Source of the DNA: Allomyces macrogynus ATCC 38327
Taxonomy: Eukaryota > Blastocladiomycota > Blastocladiomycetes > Blastocladiales > Blastocladiaceae
Length of the DNA stretch: 64,000 nucleotides
Direction: 5' to 3'
NCBI GenBank assembly: GCA_000151295.1
Contig: GG745343.1
Span: forward strand, 321,237-385,236
Shown one piece after another: positions 32,302 to 43,923 of this stretch. Numbering within the stretch: the first letter of the stretch is position 1; each line of letters opens with the position of its first letter. The notes below the pieces were generated by a model, which had not been told where the DNA came from, made no database searches, and saw only the letters and a list, made by a program, of their open reading frames with translations. Made by a program: the position numbers and the translations under genes.

Positions 32302-33476
32302 CTACTCACGCTTGGCCTGATCGGGCTCGTGGCTCTTGGTCATGCGCGGCACGTACCAGAAGTAGAGCCATTTCGGGATCCAGTTGAAGACGGTCCACAT
32401 GATGGCCCACGGCCACCACGGCACGAGCGCGTTACCGGCACCGCCGCCGCGAACCGTCATGGCGTTGGCCATGGCAACGGCACCGGCCTCAGCCGTGATC
32501 AGGAACGGGCGGTGCGGGCGGTGCTGGTTGATAGGCGTGTCGATGTAGCCCTACAAAGTGTGTCGCGGCGAGCGTCAGTGGCGACGGTCAAAAAACGAGC
32601 GAGCTGGGGTCGTGAGCACGCACCGGGATGATGGTCGTAACGTGAATGCCTTGGCCAGCCGATTCCATGCGCAAAATGTCGAGATACCGCTCCAACGCAG
32701 CTACAGCGCGGCAACACCACCAGTGAGCGTATTGAGCTTGATCGGCCACTATAAACGTCAAAACCACGCGCGACGCACCCTTGGACACCGAGTACGAGCT
32801 GCGGTTCGTGACGCCGAGAGAGGAAAATGACGAGATGCCGACAATGTGCGCCTGTTCCGGCGTCTTGTTGATGCCATTCTCGTGAATATACCGCACGGCC
32901 GCGTCGGTCGTGGCCATGGCACCGATCACTATCCAGAAATCGCGCAAATCGCACCCGAGCAGTCAGCTCCTCGCGGTAACAGGAGGACAAGGCAGCCGTA
33001 TGAACTTACGGTTCGTCGCGAGCACTGGACGCTCAACGGCAAAGCTGCGGTCCGAGGAACCGATCATACGCGCCGTGGCTACATGTGAGATTTCGCCAAG
33101 CGCCGATTCTTGGTCAGGAGCAATGCCCGGACCGATAACCCCATTCGCTGCAGCTGCCGCACGTACGTGCAATCCCTGCGTTCACGACAAAGCAGTGCAA
33201 GTTGCCGAGCTCGGCATGGCACTCGGTAATCACGCGCCAAATCGCGTCGTCGTCCCAGGTCACGTCGAGCACCGCTGTCTTGACACGCACTGCTGGTGCC
33301 AGCGCGGTAATCTCCTTCTTGAGCTCCTCGAGCAGCTCGATACGACGTGCCGTGAGAGCGAGGCTCAACGGCCAGTTGTGCTTGGCTGCGCGTGCAGCGA
33401 GTTCGAGCGCCAGATGGCGACCAAGGCCCGACGACGCGCCCGTGATGAAGTAACTCGAGTAGACCTGCTTGACCAT
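32302..33476 (-). CDS. Short-chain dehydrogenase/reductase, membrane-associated tail
   Basis: Minus-strand exons are 33476-33167, 33078-33010, 32928-32768, 32689-32624 and 32550-32302 (284 aa). The cofactor site is FITGASSGLGRHLALELA, followed by LDVT and the NAG motif in CFVVNAGI. The catalytic region is IVGISSFSSLG...SSYSVSKGASR, with the Tyr-x-x-x-Lys pair intact. Exon joints were fixed by recovering LATNLIGAMATTDAAVRYI and TTIIP-GYIDTPINQ. The intron 32690-32767 (78 nt) is stop-free and in frame; dropping it gives SKGASR-RYLDILRMES, the normal spacing. The C-terminus (WWPWAIMWTVFNWIPKWLYFWYV) is very aromatic and probably lies on or in a membrane. The substrate is unknown. The start at 33476 is the first ATG before the Rossmann strand. 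Confidence 0.88.
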
Positions 33477-33699
33477 GTTCGTGTGGACGGTTTGCGCCCA
33501 GTTGCTGGTCAAGTTGCGCCGGTAGCGGGGACGGATGCAAGAGGCCGCAGCTGCAGCGAGTACTTTGGAAAGCGGATTGTGGTTGTCTTTCCGACAGCAG
33601 TTGATCGATCCCCGGGTCAGCCGGAAAGTATCACCCTGCTTCTGTGACCATTCGATTTCAGGAAAAAAGAAATCAAGCCTACATTTTATTGCTCTTGCC

Positions 33700-35263
33700 T
33701 TACCAGCCGTCGTCGGTGTCAGACGACGACAGCTCTATGAGATTGGAGTTGCCCGCAGCGACGCGGAGATCGCGACCGGTCAGGGTAACCTGGGGTCGCG
33801 GAGCAGCAGGAGCTCGCGATCGTGGTGTCTCAATCGGATCACCAGCGGGTCGCTGTCGCTGCGAAAGCGACGACGACGACGACGACGACGCGGAGGTCGA
33901 CGAGCGAGTTGGCATACTCCCACGCCAGCTGCGAGCACCGCTCTCCTCGTCGTTGGGGTCCAACACCAGCGATACTCCTCTTGATATTGCCGCCGACCGC
34001 GGAACGGTCGGCAGCGCGCGCGCCCTTGATAGTAATGGCAGCGGTGGTGGAGGTGGTGGTGGCGACGGGTCGGGTGTTGCCGAGGTGCTTGCCACGCTCG
34101 ACGAGCGCGTCTCGGGAGCGCGTCGCCCGCGACCCCGTTCTAGTGAACCCGTCGCAGGTGGTGCAGATGCCGCCGGTTCCGGTCGAGCGGTCGAGCCTCG
34201 CGAACCCTTGGTCCGTTTCATTGTCGGGACGGCGGGTGGCGACGGCGTCCGGTGCCGTTTGGGCGGGTCCGAGCTCGACGGCGCCGTTCCGCGCAGCTCG
34301 GCGATTAGGCGCTGCAAACGGCGTGTCCTGGCCTCGTATTTCGCGCACTTGTCGAGGTTGCCGCTGAGGTCCTTGCGCTTGTTTGCGCGGTCACGCAACG
34401 ATTTCCTAGCAGGACCAGCGCGATCGTCAACAACTCGTCCAGAATCGAGCGCGGCAATATCAGAAATATATAAAACGTACTCGCACCGCTCCTTGACGCT
34501 CTCCAGCTCGGCCTGCAGACTGACGGCCTCGGCAGCCAGCCCGTCGCGCGTTCGAATAAGCTCGCCGTGCTCCTCGCGCAACTTGCGGCGCAAGTCAACC
34601 TCGGACCGCGCTGCATCGACCCTCAGCACGGCCTCCTGCGTCTTAAGCGTTTCCTCCTCGGCGATGAGCTCACGGAGTTGCGCTTTCAGCGCCTTGTCCT
34701 CGTTGACGAGGGCCACGGTTTGCGCTCGGAGTTGGGTGAGAGAAGGGGGGCCTGTGGGAAAGAGCTATCCTATCGTGGCGGGGAGTCACGATATGCGATC
34801 GAGGCGCAGGGCGGGGGTGGACAGAAATGACCGGGCAGAGCGCACCTGCTTGACAATCGACTGCGGCGCGGAACTGAACTTCAGTATCACTTTTTCCAGC
34901 TTGCTCTTGGGTCCGTCGGGCGCGAACCGGCAGAACGGGCCTGGGAGAGGGGGCAGCGAGACCGGATGAGCGGAGAGTCGCGGTCACTGCTGTCTCCTCT
35001 TGGAGTCTATCGTACATTTCTTCCAATCCGCCCATGCTGTTTCGATGCAGCTATGTACGTGTCGGCCGTTTGCAAGCGCAGCCGTCCGGTCAGTGACGGC
35101 CTCTCCGCTGCCTCTCCACTTGTTGGGCGCGCTTTCCGCCGAAAGTGAATACTTGCTGGTCATGGAACGTGTGGCCGCACAGCAACGCGGTCATGTCCGG
35201 CTCCCAGCTCTCCAAGCAAATGGCACACGACAATACTGCGTCGTCGTCGTTGGCATGGTCCAT
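33700..35263 (-). CDS. TRAIP: RING finger and coiled-coil E3 ligase, TRAIP-like
   Basis: Minus-strand exons are 35263-35157, 35050-35016, 34940-34846, 34764-34481 and 34405-33700 (408 aa). Joined, the RING reads CAICLESWEPDM...CGHTFHDHCIETAWADWKKCPFCRF, with all eight zinc ligands. That needs a GC-AG intron (35051-35156, donor GCAAGT) and a 75-nt intron inside the finger. The segment after the RING (KQLFPTGPPSLTQLRAQTVALVNEDKALKAQL) matches the TRAIP pattern of a -LF- motif leading into a long coiled coil. A 75-nt stop-free intron (34406-34480) interrupts the coil. The middle is Ser/Pro-rich, and the last residues LIELSSSDTDDGW look like a SUMO-interacting motif. TRAIP ubiquitinates the replisome at lesions and in mitosis; the homology assignment is inferred from architecture. 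Confidence 0.75.
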
Positions 35264-35606
35264 GGTTGGCGAGCCGGTCGTTGATGGAGCGTTGGTCACG
35301 GCAGTGGTGGAAAGTTGTCTCCTGAGCCGCGGTCGGGTGCAAATGAGGTGTTGCAGTAGTTTTATCGGCGGAAGTATCAGTTTGCGGAGAGTGCTGTGCA
35401 ATAGTGGACGCTGCAACCGTCGTTTGGTCGAAAATTTATCATCGGCCAAGTCAGCTCATTTGCAGGCAAGTGAAGGTCACCATCATGGTGGGTGCAGCAC
35501 GGCCACAAACGTGATCGCGAAGAACCAGCAGGTCGGAAAAAAACATAACTCTTGAGCGTGTCTCGCTATGAAGAAAATATACAACAGCAACGTCTACCCG
35601 CTCCGC

Positions 35607-36763
35607 TCACGCTCTGCTCTCGTTCGCGGTCGCTGCAGCCTGCACCCCGTTCCTTGGCGTGGCCGCCGCGGCCAGCACCTTGTCGAGCCTGCCCACGACC
35701 GTGTTGGCCACAACCGCAAATGCGCGCCCCATCTCTGTTTTCGGGTAGACGGCAGCCAACGGAGCGTCGGGTTGCGGCGAATCGACGAGTTGGGCAAACG
35801 CCGGGTCAATCGGGATCGTGCCGACCAGCGGGACACCAAACTGGTCGGCGAGCGCCTGCCCGCCGCCCGACGAGAAGATGGGCGTGCAGTCGGCGCAGTG
35901 CGGGCACCGGAAGCCGCTCATGTTCTCAACGATGCCGAGGACGGGCAGCTCGACCTTGAGGCAAAAGTGGATCTCCTTTTTAACGTCGGAGACGGCGACG
36001 AGCTGAACATGAATGGGTGGAGTGACAAGCGCCGGTCAGTTCTTACGAAACTCGTGGTTCGCAATCGAAGCGCAATCAGGGCAGATTCGTGAGTGGGGCG
36101 CACCTGCGGGGTTGTCACAATCACTGCGGCCTTGTTGGCAAAGTCCTTCAAGGCCTCAACGACAGCAAGGTGCTCATCCGACGTTCCTATAAGTAGTCGT
36201 GGTGAGTCTCTGGTTGTCTCCCATGCACCCTGAGGAGAAGGTGGAAACAACGAACCTGGCGGCGTGTCGATGATCAGGTAGTCGAGGTCGCCCCAGCACA
36301 CTTTCGTCAAGAATTGCTGAATCATGGCTGATCGCGAGCCACAAGAAGGCGCCGACAAAGCGTCAGCACAGACGAGCAAATGAACCGACGGCAGAGTAGC
36401 GGGCCAATCCCGTTGCCAGAAAAACGCACTCGTCTTCTTGGGTCCTCGCCAAACAACGGCGTCGTCCTTGTTAGGCAAAAGGAACCCAATGCTCATGACC
36501 TTTAAGCGCGAACTCGTGTTGGGCACAACGACGGGCACCCACCCATGGCTCGACTGCATGACGGCGCTCGCATCGACGCCGAGCACGCGCGGAATCGATG
36601 GACCGCACAGATCAATGTCGAGCACGCCGACGCGTGTCTCCTTGTCGGCGGCCGTTGCGAGCGACAGGGCGAGCTGCGACGAGACAGCCGTCTTGCCGAC
36701 ACCACCCTTACCGGAGAGCACGAGAATGATGTGCTTGACGCGGTTCAGATTGGAAAAGTCCAT
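35607..36763 (-). CDS. CFD1: Cytosolic Fe-S cluster assembly ATPase CFD1 (NUBP2)
   Basis: Minus-strand exons are 36763-36430, 36327-36256, 36186-36104 and 36002-35607 (294 aa, like known CFD1). The protein starts [25 protein letters not shown] (deviant Walker A, KGGVGKT), then [57 protein letters not shown], and the cluster-binding [22 protein letters not shown]. It lacks the N-terminal four-Cys extension of NBP35, which is why I call CFD1. With NBP35 it scaffolds new 4Fe-4S clusters in the cytosol. Introns of 102 nt (36328-36429) and 69 nt (36187-36255) are stop-free multiples of three and would otherwise appear as insertions; the third is 101 nt. Upstream in-frame codons before 36763 look like leader. 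Confidence 0.93.
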
Positions 36764-38645
36764 TGTGCGCGGTCCAGATGTGATGTGCAGCAGGTTGCGT
36801 CGTCGAGTGCTTGACGTTGGGCGGTTCGCTCGTTGATGTTCGTTTTGTTCGCCGGAACCGAGCAGGAGATCGCAGTGCGGCAAGTCGTTGCGTCGCAGAG
36901 CTCCAAACGGAGGATGTTGGAGAAAATCGGTGGAGTACGTTGTTGCGGTCGTGACTGGCGGCCAAGTTGTGGTGATGGTGTGCCATCGATGCGCTCGCTG
37001 CTGACCAACCTGTTCAAGATCGCTCAAGCTGCCCAGTCACATCCACGGGGCGCGTCTCGACATGCCACATCAAATGCTCGTTATTGGCGGCCAGCTTGCC
37101 CACCCTCACGCTTAGATTTGTTCAGGACCGCATGGCTCAATCCTAGCCGGAGCTGCACATCAACTTGGCTGGCAGCCGCACCAAATTTCTCGTCGACTCG
37201 ACGAATGCTCCTTGTCGTCGGCAAACGTGCCCACCCACGCGCGGCTCGTGTGGCCTCAGTCCATACCGACGACCATTTCACAGCTGTGGAGAAGTCCGTG
37301 CAAGCTACGTGTGTCGACCGATTTCCCGCCCCTTCGAACGGCCCCACACTTGCGCCAGATCACCCAGTCTTGTTTCAATCATGCATGACGCGGGGGTCGA
37401 AGACGGGACGGCGCTGGCGCGCACGTCTTCAATTTCTGCAAACGCTCGCAAAGCGCTGCTCATGCGTCGCCTCCGCGCCGCCGACAGCAAGGGACGTATT
37501 TGGGGAGAAATCTGGACCTTTTGGGCGCCGGAATCCTGCTACATCCGTGTCGCACAAAGACAGATTCCATCAGTGTCGCCCTTTGCTTTGGACACTTCCC
37601 GCGTGTGCTGAGTCGCCCGGTCTCGGTCTCGGGCCGTACATGCAGCTAATCGGGGCGGGCACCCGCCCGGCGCGTAGCGCGCCGGTTATTCGTCGTCCAC
37701 CTGGACACGTGGTGTGCTTGTGCATGCGCGCGCGCTCATCCTCTCATCGGCCCGCCTGCCGTCGACCGCTCTCCAAGCTGGCCGCCGCGCGGGCCTAGCA
37801 TCGCGACGTCTTTCCGCCCCCGCACGACTCGCAAGACCCTGCGCGTGTGCACCATCAACCAATTTTTGCCTTTGGTTGCCCCCATGACCGATGGCTTGGA
37901 CCTGCGAACGTCTCAAACCCGGTGACATGGGTGGCGCGGGCCAATCGGTTGTGGTTGCTGCGGCCAACTTGGCGTGTTTTGGGCCGCGATGCGACGCCAC
38001 GCGTCTCACGGGCAACCTTGAAGCTCGAAGAATGGCCATGAGGGACCATTTTTGGGCGTTCTAGAGCCGTTCCTCGCCATGGCGGCTTGGCTTCGAGCCT
38101 TTGCGCATCCGGTTACCTCACAACCATCAACGACCGGCAAATGGCGCACGCATGAGCCTGCATGGATGCCATTTGTGGTGGACGTGGTTGGGGACAAAAG
38201 GAACAGCTTGGCTGTGAAGTGCATGGCGATTGCACTTCATTTGGGATGGGCTCTCGGGCTGGCCGCCGCCAGAAGCCATCCTGACCGGTCCCGTGTGCGC
38301 CATCGCAATCCAGTCCCGAAGCCGCCGTCGCCATCTTTGTTTTTGCGCACCACCCACCCAACACGACCGACTGTGTGCGCGCCCTCCTCGGTCCTGTGGG
38401 CCGACCCGGGACTTTGAAAAGAACAGGGGCCCCACCACCCAGGTCGCGCTCCCCCTCTGGCCACCCCTCTCTCTCGCGGCACCCCTCGACGACGAACTGA
38501 CGACGAGAGGAACCACCAGTTGGCTGTTGCTGCGGTCCAACGATCGACACGAACGAGCGCCCGAGCACCCTGCGCCCCGCGCACCCCGTCGACGCCCCGG
38601 ATACCGCACCCTCGTACCGCTCGCCCGATCGCCGCCCACCTAGCC
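36764..38645. other. Long divergent intergenic region
   Basis: About 1.9 kb between CFD1 (minus) and the MFS transporter (plus). A 321-codon plus-strand frame (36833-37798) is open but has no domain, signal or repeat, and its amino-acid mix (Arg, Cys, Ser, Pro) is what antisense or random GC-rich DNA gives. I do not call it a gene. Confidence 0.45.
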
Positions 38646-40766
38646 ATGACCGCTGCCGACAACACCACGGCAGCAGCACGGCACGAGGCCGCACCGTCGG
38701 CGCTGTTGCGTGCGCCCGAGGCCGCACACCACAAGCACAAGAACGGCGCCGTTGCGACCATCAGCACTTACTTTACCGACACGACGCACGCGCCGAAGTC
38801 GGAAAAGGTGCGCTCTTGCTCGCTCTTTGCATTATGCGCGTCTTCAAGCATGGTCGCAGCAAACTGGGTTGCGTTGGGACGGTGGTCATGGCCACAGCCG
38901 ATGGTGGTCATGGCACGGCACGGCTGGCAGAGTTCATGAAGAAGCCGCCCCACGACTTTCGCGCAGACCGACCACCATGGCCATGCAGTCGGCCACCATG
39001 CCGGCCAGGAACGCGGTCCGGCTCTTCTTGGCAACAGAAGCTCATGGTCGCGTCCAGAAAAAGTCGTTTTCGAGAGTGGACGGTCGACGTGCGGACAGAA
39101 GTCGATGGTGGCGGTGCCCGACCGGCCGCTGCAATGCGCCCCGCCGCCCTTGCTGCAGCTGGCGCGTGATGATGGGAAGCGTGACCTTGATCTCGACAAC
39201 CAAACTCACCGCTTCCCATGTCGATATCCGCTTTGTTTCTTTCTTTTAGCAAATCCTCGAGGAGCAACGAGTGTTCTTGGGCCATGGCGGCAAGTTCAAG
39301 CGCTGGATGTTGCTGCCGGCTGCGTTTTTGAACCACGCGTGTTTGGGTGGTATCTACGACTGGTACGCACGCGAGCGCGCTCGGTCCTGCGGCATCGTTC
39401 GCTGCAAGCATCTGCTCACCGGCTGCGTGTCTCCATTGCACGTAGGTCCGTCTACAATGGCCCAATTGCACGACGCATGTCCGAGGGCGGCGAGCAGCAC
39501 GTCACCGAAGAGAACGTCTCGATCGCCTTCTTCATTGCCGTTGGCATGATGGGCTTTGCCGCCTTCTTCACGGGCCCGTGGCTCGAGCGGCACGGGCCGC
39601 GCATCCCGGCTCTCCTCGGCGCGGCGCTGTTCATGATTGGCCAAGGACTGACGGCTCTCGCGTGCGAGATCAAGTCGCTTGCGCTCCTATACCTGGGCAT
39701 TGGCGTGATTGGTGGTATTGGTGCGCTTTGTGGTTCCCGATACTCGCTCCTCCACCGCGCCATCGCCCTCTCACCTCCGATCCCGCAACTAGGCATCGGA
39801 ATCAGTTACATTACGGCGATCATGACGCTGCAAAAGTACTTCCCGGACAAGCGCGGCGAGTCGGCGGCGTGGGCAACGGGCGGTTTCGGCATGGGCGGTG
39901 TTGTGGGCAGTCTCATGCAGACGGCGCTCCTGGAAACCACGACAGTGACCAACACGTTCCTGATTGTCATGGCCATCTATGCTGTGGTCCAGTTCCCGGC
40001 CTCGTTCATGTTCCGGTTCCCGCCCGAGGGCTACGTGCCGCCCGTCGACCCGAAGCACCCCGACAAGAAGCCGCCGACACCAACGCCGCCGCCAGCGACG
40101 CCCGCCGTGCACGCGGCCAAGCACGCGTCGTTTGTCAAGGATGCCAAGTCGCTCAAGTACATTCTCGTCTACCTCGTCTTCTTCACGTGCATCATGTCCG
40201 GTCTCGTGCTCATGGCCAAGATTGCCGATATCGCCATTACGATCTACCACAAGTCGGCGCAGACGGCCGGTGTGATCGTCGCCATCAACGGCTTCTTCAC
40301 GCTCGCCGGTAAGGCCGGGTTCGGTATTCTCTCGGACCACCTCGGTCGCATGCTGTGCCTGCTGATTGCCGAAGTCATGCAAGTCGTGTCGCTCGCCATG
40401 GTCCTGATCTCGTTCCACGTCGGCAACTTTGGCCTGAGTCTTGCAGGTCTCTTCATGATGGCCACAGGCTTTGGTGCCGGTTTCGGTGTCTTGCCCGCGA
40501 CCGTCGCCGACAACTTTGACGAGGAGAACGCGTCGTCGTTGTACGGTCTTGCGCTCACGGCCTGGTCGATCGCCGCCGTTGCGGGCGGGTTCCTGTTTTC
40601 GGCCGTCTTCAACCTCGAAAAGGCCGCGGGCAAGCCCGAGGCATGGCAGTACGACGCCAACATTTACTGGCTGTTTGCGATCGGTGGGCTCGGCGTGATC
40701 TTCGCGTCGGCGTTCATGGTTATGGAGCGCCGCGCCAAGGCTGCGAGCCAGAAGTCGGTCGCATAG
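38646..40766 (+). CDS. MFS transporter, oxalate/formate or monocarboxylate type
   Basis: Exons are 38646-38807, 39250-39362, 39446-39720 and 39793-40766 (507 aa). After a 50-residue cytosolic N-terminus come KFKRWMLLPAAFLNHACLGGIYDWSVYNGPI, a typical opening of the oxalate:formate antiporter family, then about 12 membrane helices. The N-half ends at a Pro/Lys-rich cytosolic loop (DPKHPDKKPPTPTPPPATP) and the C-half carries ITIYHKSAQTAGVIVAINGFF, GKAGFGILSDHLGRMLC, TGFGAGFGVLPATVADNF and SSLYGLALTAWSIAAVAG. The 72-nt intron 39721-39792 is stop-free; removing it gives GGIGIGISYITAIM, the expected helix. Intron 1 is long (442 nt) and has short repeats around TGGTCATGGC. The substrate could be oxalate, formate or another monocarboxylate. 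Confidence 0.85.
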
Positions 40767-41213
40767 ACGAAGCGCAGTGCTTCCGCGGGCTAATACGGGG
40801 TCGGTCGTAGTGACCCCCGACTCTCTTGTACACCCTCGGCCCCTTCTCTTATCGAGGGGGGCCTCTTCTTGAACCGTGGGGACCGTTTTGATCCTTGTTT
40901 CCGCGGCGAGTTTTGCGTTTGATTTTCTGTTGGTCCCGTTCTCGTGTGTCCGGTTCATTTGTAGTGCTCTGTATCTTTTCCTCTCCCCACCCCTCTCCTC
41001 ATCTCGCGCTTGGCACGTCTCCCATGATTCTGGCAACACGTTCTTGCAATACACAACCAAAACAAGTTTCTTGCTCTCGTTCAAAACGTTCACCAAGCTG
41101 GTCGGCCACGTCTCCATCGCGCTTCTCTGCCGTGTGCCCGCCTTGCCCCAGACGCTGGGGATGCGATCCCCCGTCGCGTCGTGGCCCAACCAATCCTCTA
41201 TGCCACCACCCTC

Positions 41214-43568
41214 TCACTCCACACGCCGCTCAAACTCCACCTCCACGTCCTGCCCGCCCGTGACCGCCGCAATCGCGGCCACCAGCGCGTCCACCTCGCT
41301 CGGCCCCGCCTCAGTCGCCAACACCACCATCAACCATTGCAACCCCTCGAGTTTCCGCAACCCACGCCACGTCCTCATATTCCCGCGGTACGTGAGCACC
41401 ACCTCGGGCTCGCGTGCGGGCCCCGCGCGTTTCGGAATCGGCGCGTCCGGCGCGATCGGGCGCGCCAGACCCGTCGCGCGGCACTTGAGGACGCATGTGG
41501 ACGGCATCGCCGCGAGAATGGCGGCAAGGGTGGACGCGATCGGGTGGCAACGCAAGGGTGAACCGGGCCAAGGTGGGGAAGGTTGCGAAGAGGGTGGAGG
41601 CGACGTGCGCGGTCGGCCACGGGTCGAGTGCGACGTGCGTGAGCAGTGGTGCGGAAATGTGGGTCAGGTCAATCTTGGCGTCCGCCGAGGTCGCGACTTC
41701 CAACCGCTCGAGGGACGCGAAGTGGCCCGTGGGCACGACGTTCGCGGGGCCGCTCAGGTCGTGCCACGCGAGCCGTGCCAGGTTCGGAAGCGCCGCGAGT
41801 CGCGGCCACCGGCCGGCACCCGCGTTGGCGATCCCCGAGCCCGACTCGCAGTGTACCGTCACGTCGGTGACCGTGTCTGGTAAGATCGGCGGGTCCGGGT
41901 CGAGCGTGGCGGCGCGGACAGTAGCGCGCCGAAGCTGCGGGAGATCGAACGCCGTGCAAACGCTGCGCACGAGCGCGGTCGTGCCGTCGAGTTCGACCAG
42001 GATGCAGCAAGATACACCGTCGGCATTAATAGTGCCGACGAAATCGACGTACGGCACAACCAGTCGCTCGATCGGGGCCGCGACGAGCAGCGTGGCCAGA
42101 TCGTCGGCGCGGATCGCGCACCGGCGCATCGCGCCCGTGGCTTTGCTCGGTTCGATGCGCCAGTCGCGCAGAGCCGGGGTCGCGGGGAACGATGGGAGCA
42201 GTGCCCCGTTCTGCACGACGATCATGCGCATCCATTCGTCGCAGACGAGCGTGAGGCATTCGAGTCGCGGGAGAGAGACGTCGCCGTACTGGAAGAAGAG
42301 CGTCTGCGCGACGTGTACGGCGATACGCAGTGTGCGCAGTTGCGGCAGGTCGATCGGGAACGGCGGCGTACGGAACGCATGGCAGAGCCCATTCGGGACC
42401 TCGTAGTCGAGCGTCAGGTCTGTCAGTGCGGGGAGGACAAAGAGATACTTGAACGTCTCAGCCGCGGCGAACCGGCCGAGGCCGTGGATGGCGATGCGCT
42501 CGATGGGCGCGGGAGCATTCCAGTGGGGAAAAGATCCTGCCGCGACTCCGCACTCTCGCCTTCGTCCGCATCGGTTGAGCGGTCGTAAAAGAAGGGAACC
42601 AAATCGTCGCCTGTCGCAATGGACCCGTTGTGCAGGACAAACTCGGTCAGCGAGTCCGGGAACGCAACAGGCTCGGTCATAGGCTCAAAGATTGCGTTCT
42701 GCAGCAGCGTGTGCACCGACGTGACGTTCGGGTAGCACGCGAGCAGCTCATTGAAGAGCGCAATGGGCCGGTGCGGCGAATTCGTATCAAACTGGATCGA
42801 CTGGATTCGGTCGCGCGGCAACCGAAGGAGAAACGGCGCACCCTCCGCCCACGACGGAACCGCAACCGGTAGGTCAACGGTGCCGTCCAAATGGTGGACA
42901 TGAATATGGCGAATCCAGTGCGTTGGCGCGGCCACGAGCACGAGGCCATCTACCACTTCAATGTCCACGTCGGGCCCCCACAACGATTGCACGCTCGCGC
43001 GCGCACGATCCCCCATGCCGTCCACCTCGTTCTCGACCACTGAAGCCAAGTACACGCGGTTTCCGATCACGACCCACGGACACACCCAGTCGATCTCGGA
43101 CACACGCGCGATACGTTCATCGAGCGTAGCGGACAAGTCCTTGGTGACGCACGGGAAAACGGAATTGCTGGTCCACGCCAGCTGTCGACGGAACGTTTCG
43201 CGGTCGATCATGCGCACGGTACTTGGGTCCAGGCCCACGCTGGTGTTGGCGTAGATGCCGCTTGCGAGCTTGGACCAGGGACGGCGTTTCACGGGCATGC
43301 ACAGCGTGTCCCAGACCAGCGGTGCCGCCGCGCGGTACGTGTCACGGCATGCCCATGCGAGCCGCGCGAGATCCCATCGCCAGGTCAAATCTTCTCGGTC
43401 GTGTCGTCGGTGCGCGATGAACGAGGCCACGCGCAGCCAAACGTCGTCGGGCGTCAGTTGAGCGGGGTGACCGGGGTGACCGGGGTGACCGGGTGGACTC
43501 TTGTCGTTCTGACTTTCGCTTTCATTGTCAGTGGCGAGGTTGGTACTGGTCATGTCACCTTCGCTCAT
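41214..43568 (-). CDS. F-box-like protein with LRR-type C-terminus, exon joints unresolved
   Basis: The protein starts at 43568 (ATG; MSEGDMTSTN). It has a GHPGHPGHP stretch, then an F-box-like segment (LTPDDVWLRVASFIA...DLARLAWACRDTYRAAAPLVWDTL). The frame runs to about 42500, continues in another frame (IERIAIHGLGRFAAAETFKY ... LPQLRTLRIAVHVAQ ... PRLECLTLVCDEWMRM ... LPNLARLAWHDLSG ... FASLERLEVATSADAKIDL) to about 41560, and seems to finish in a third frame (VVLTYRGNMRTWRGLRKLEG, stop 41214-41216). The middle and end have leucine-rich-repeat rhythm. Two introns or indels are therefore needed, and I could not fix their borders. A 101-nt intron (donor at GGTTCCC, acceptor ATCGAG) is one option for the first. 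A role as an SCF substrate adaptor is inferred. Confidence 0.6.
43463..43495. repeat. 9-nt tandem repeat coding Gly-His-Pro
   Basis: GGGGTGACC-type units repeat about three and a half times; on the minus strand they code for GHPGHPGHP in the F-box-like protein. Confidence 0.8.
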
Positions 43569-43647
43569 GGTCACGATTATTGTTCAAGTGGTTGGCCGCC
43601 GCGAGTGAACGAACGAGCAAACGACAGCAAGAGTGGGCAGGACGACA

Positions 43648-43923
43648 ATGACGCAGGAACAGCTGACCGCGTTTACAGCTTATATCATCGAATGTCACAA
43701 CGGCGTTGCCCAGCTTCCCCACGACTGGTCGCCCCAGGCCGTCCCTTGCCCTCCTTTGCATGATCAACTTGCCGCAAATCGTACTGGAACGAAACATCGC
43801 GAGAAAAATCGAGGCGGGCGTCCCAGACTCCCAGTACCGGCGCTCTGCCGCTGGCCACCTCATCCAGTGCCCGCGTCCGCTTCCGCCGCCGCCGCCGCCG
43901 CCGCCGCCGCCCGGCCCCAGTGA
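43648..43923 (+). CDS. Possible small ORF in the divergent promoter region
   Basis: An ATG frame of 91 codons, starting MTQEQLTAFTAYIIECHNGV, lies between two divergent genes. Its second half becomes Pro/Ala-rich through a CCG repeat. Another frame in the same span (MINLPQIVLERNIARKIEAG) also looks protein-like, so a spliced small gene is possible, but there is no family match and I hold this loosely. Confidence 0.2.
   Translation: MTQEQLTAFTAYIIECHNGVAQLPHDWSPQAVPCPPLHDQLAANRTGTKHREKNRGGRPRLPVPALCRWPPHPVPASASAAAAAAAAARPQ
43883..43912. repeat. (CCG)n trinucleotide repeat
   Basis: About nine to ten CCG units in tandem, upstream of the LRR protein gene; a candidate length-variable site. Confidence 0.85.

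Noticed and set aside
33147..33166. A 19-nt GTACGT...CAG micro-intron in the SDR gene
   Set aside because: It gives an open frame (ANGVIGPG...), but an 88-nt intron from the same donor to 33079 restores the SDR motif order NAGI...LATNLIGAM and has a CTGAC branch site.
36833..37798. 321-codon plus-strand frame between CFD1 and the MFS gene
   Set aside because: No motif, signal peptide or repeat; composition matches chance open frames in GC-rich DNA.
42423..43574. F-box-like gene ending at 42423 as a complete protein
   Set aside because: The last ~45 codons are Ser/Pro/Arg-rich and overlap the better LRR-like frame that continues downstream.
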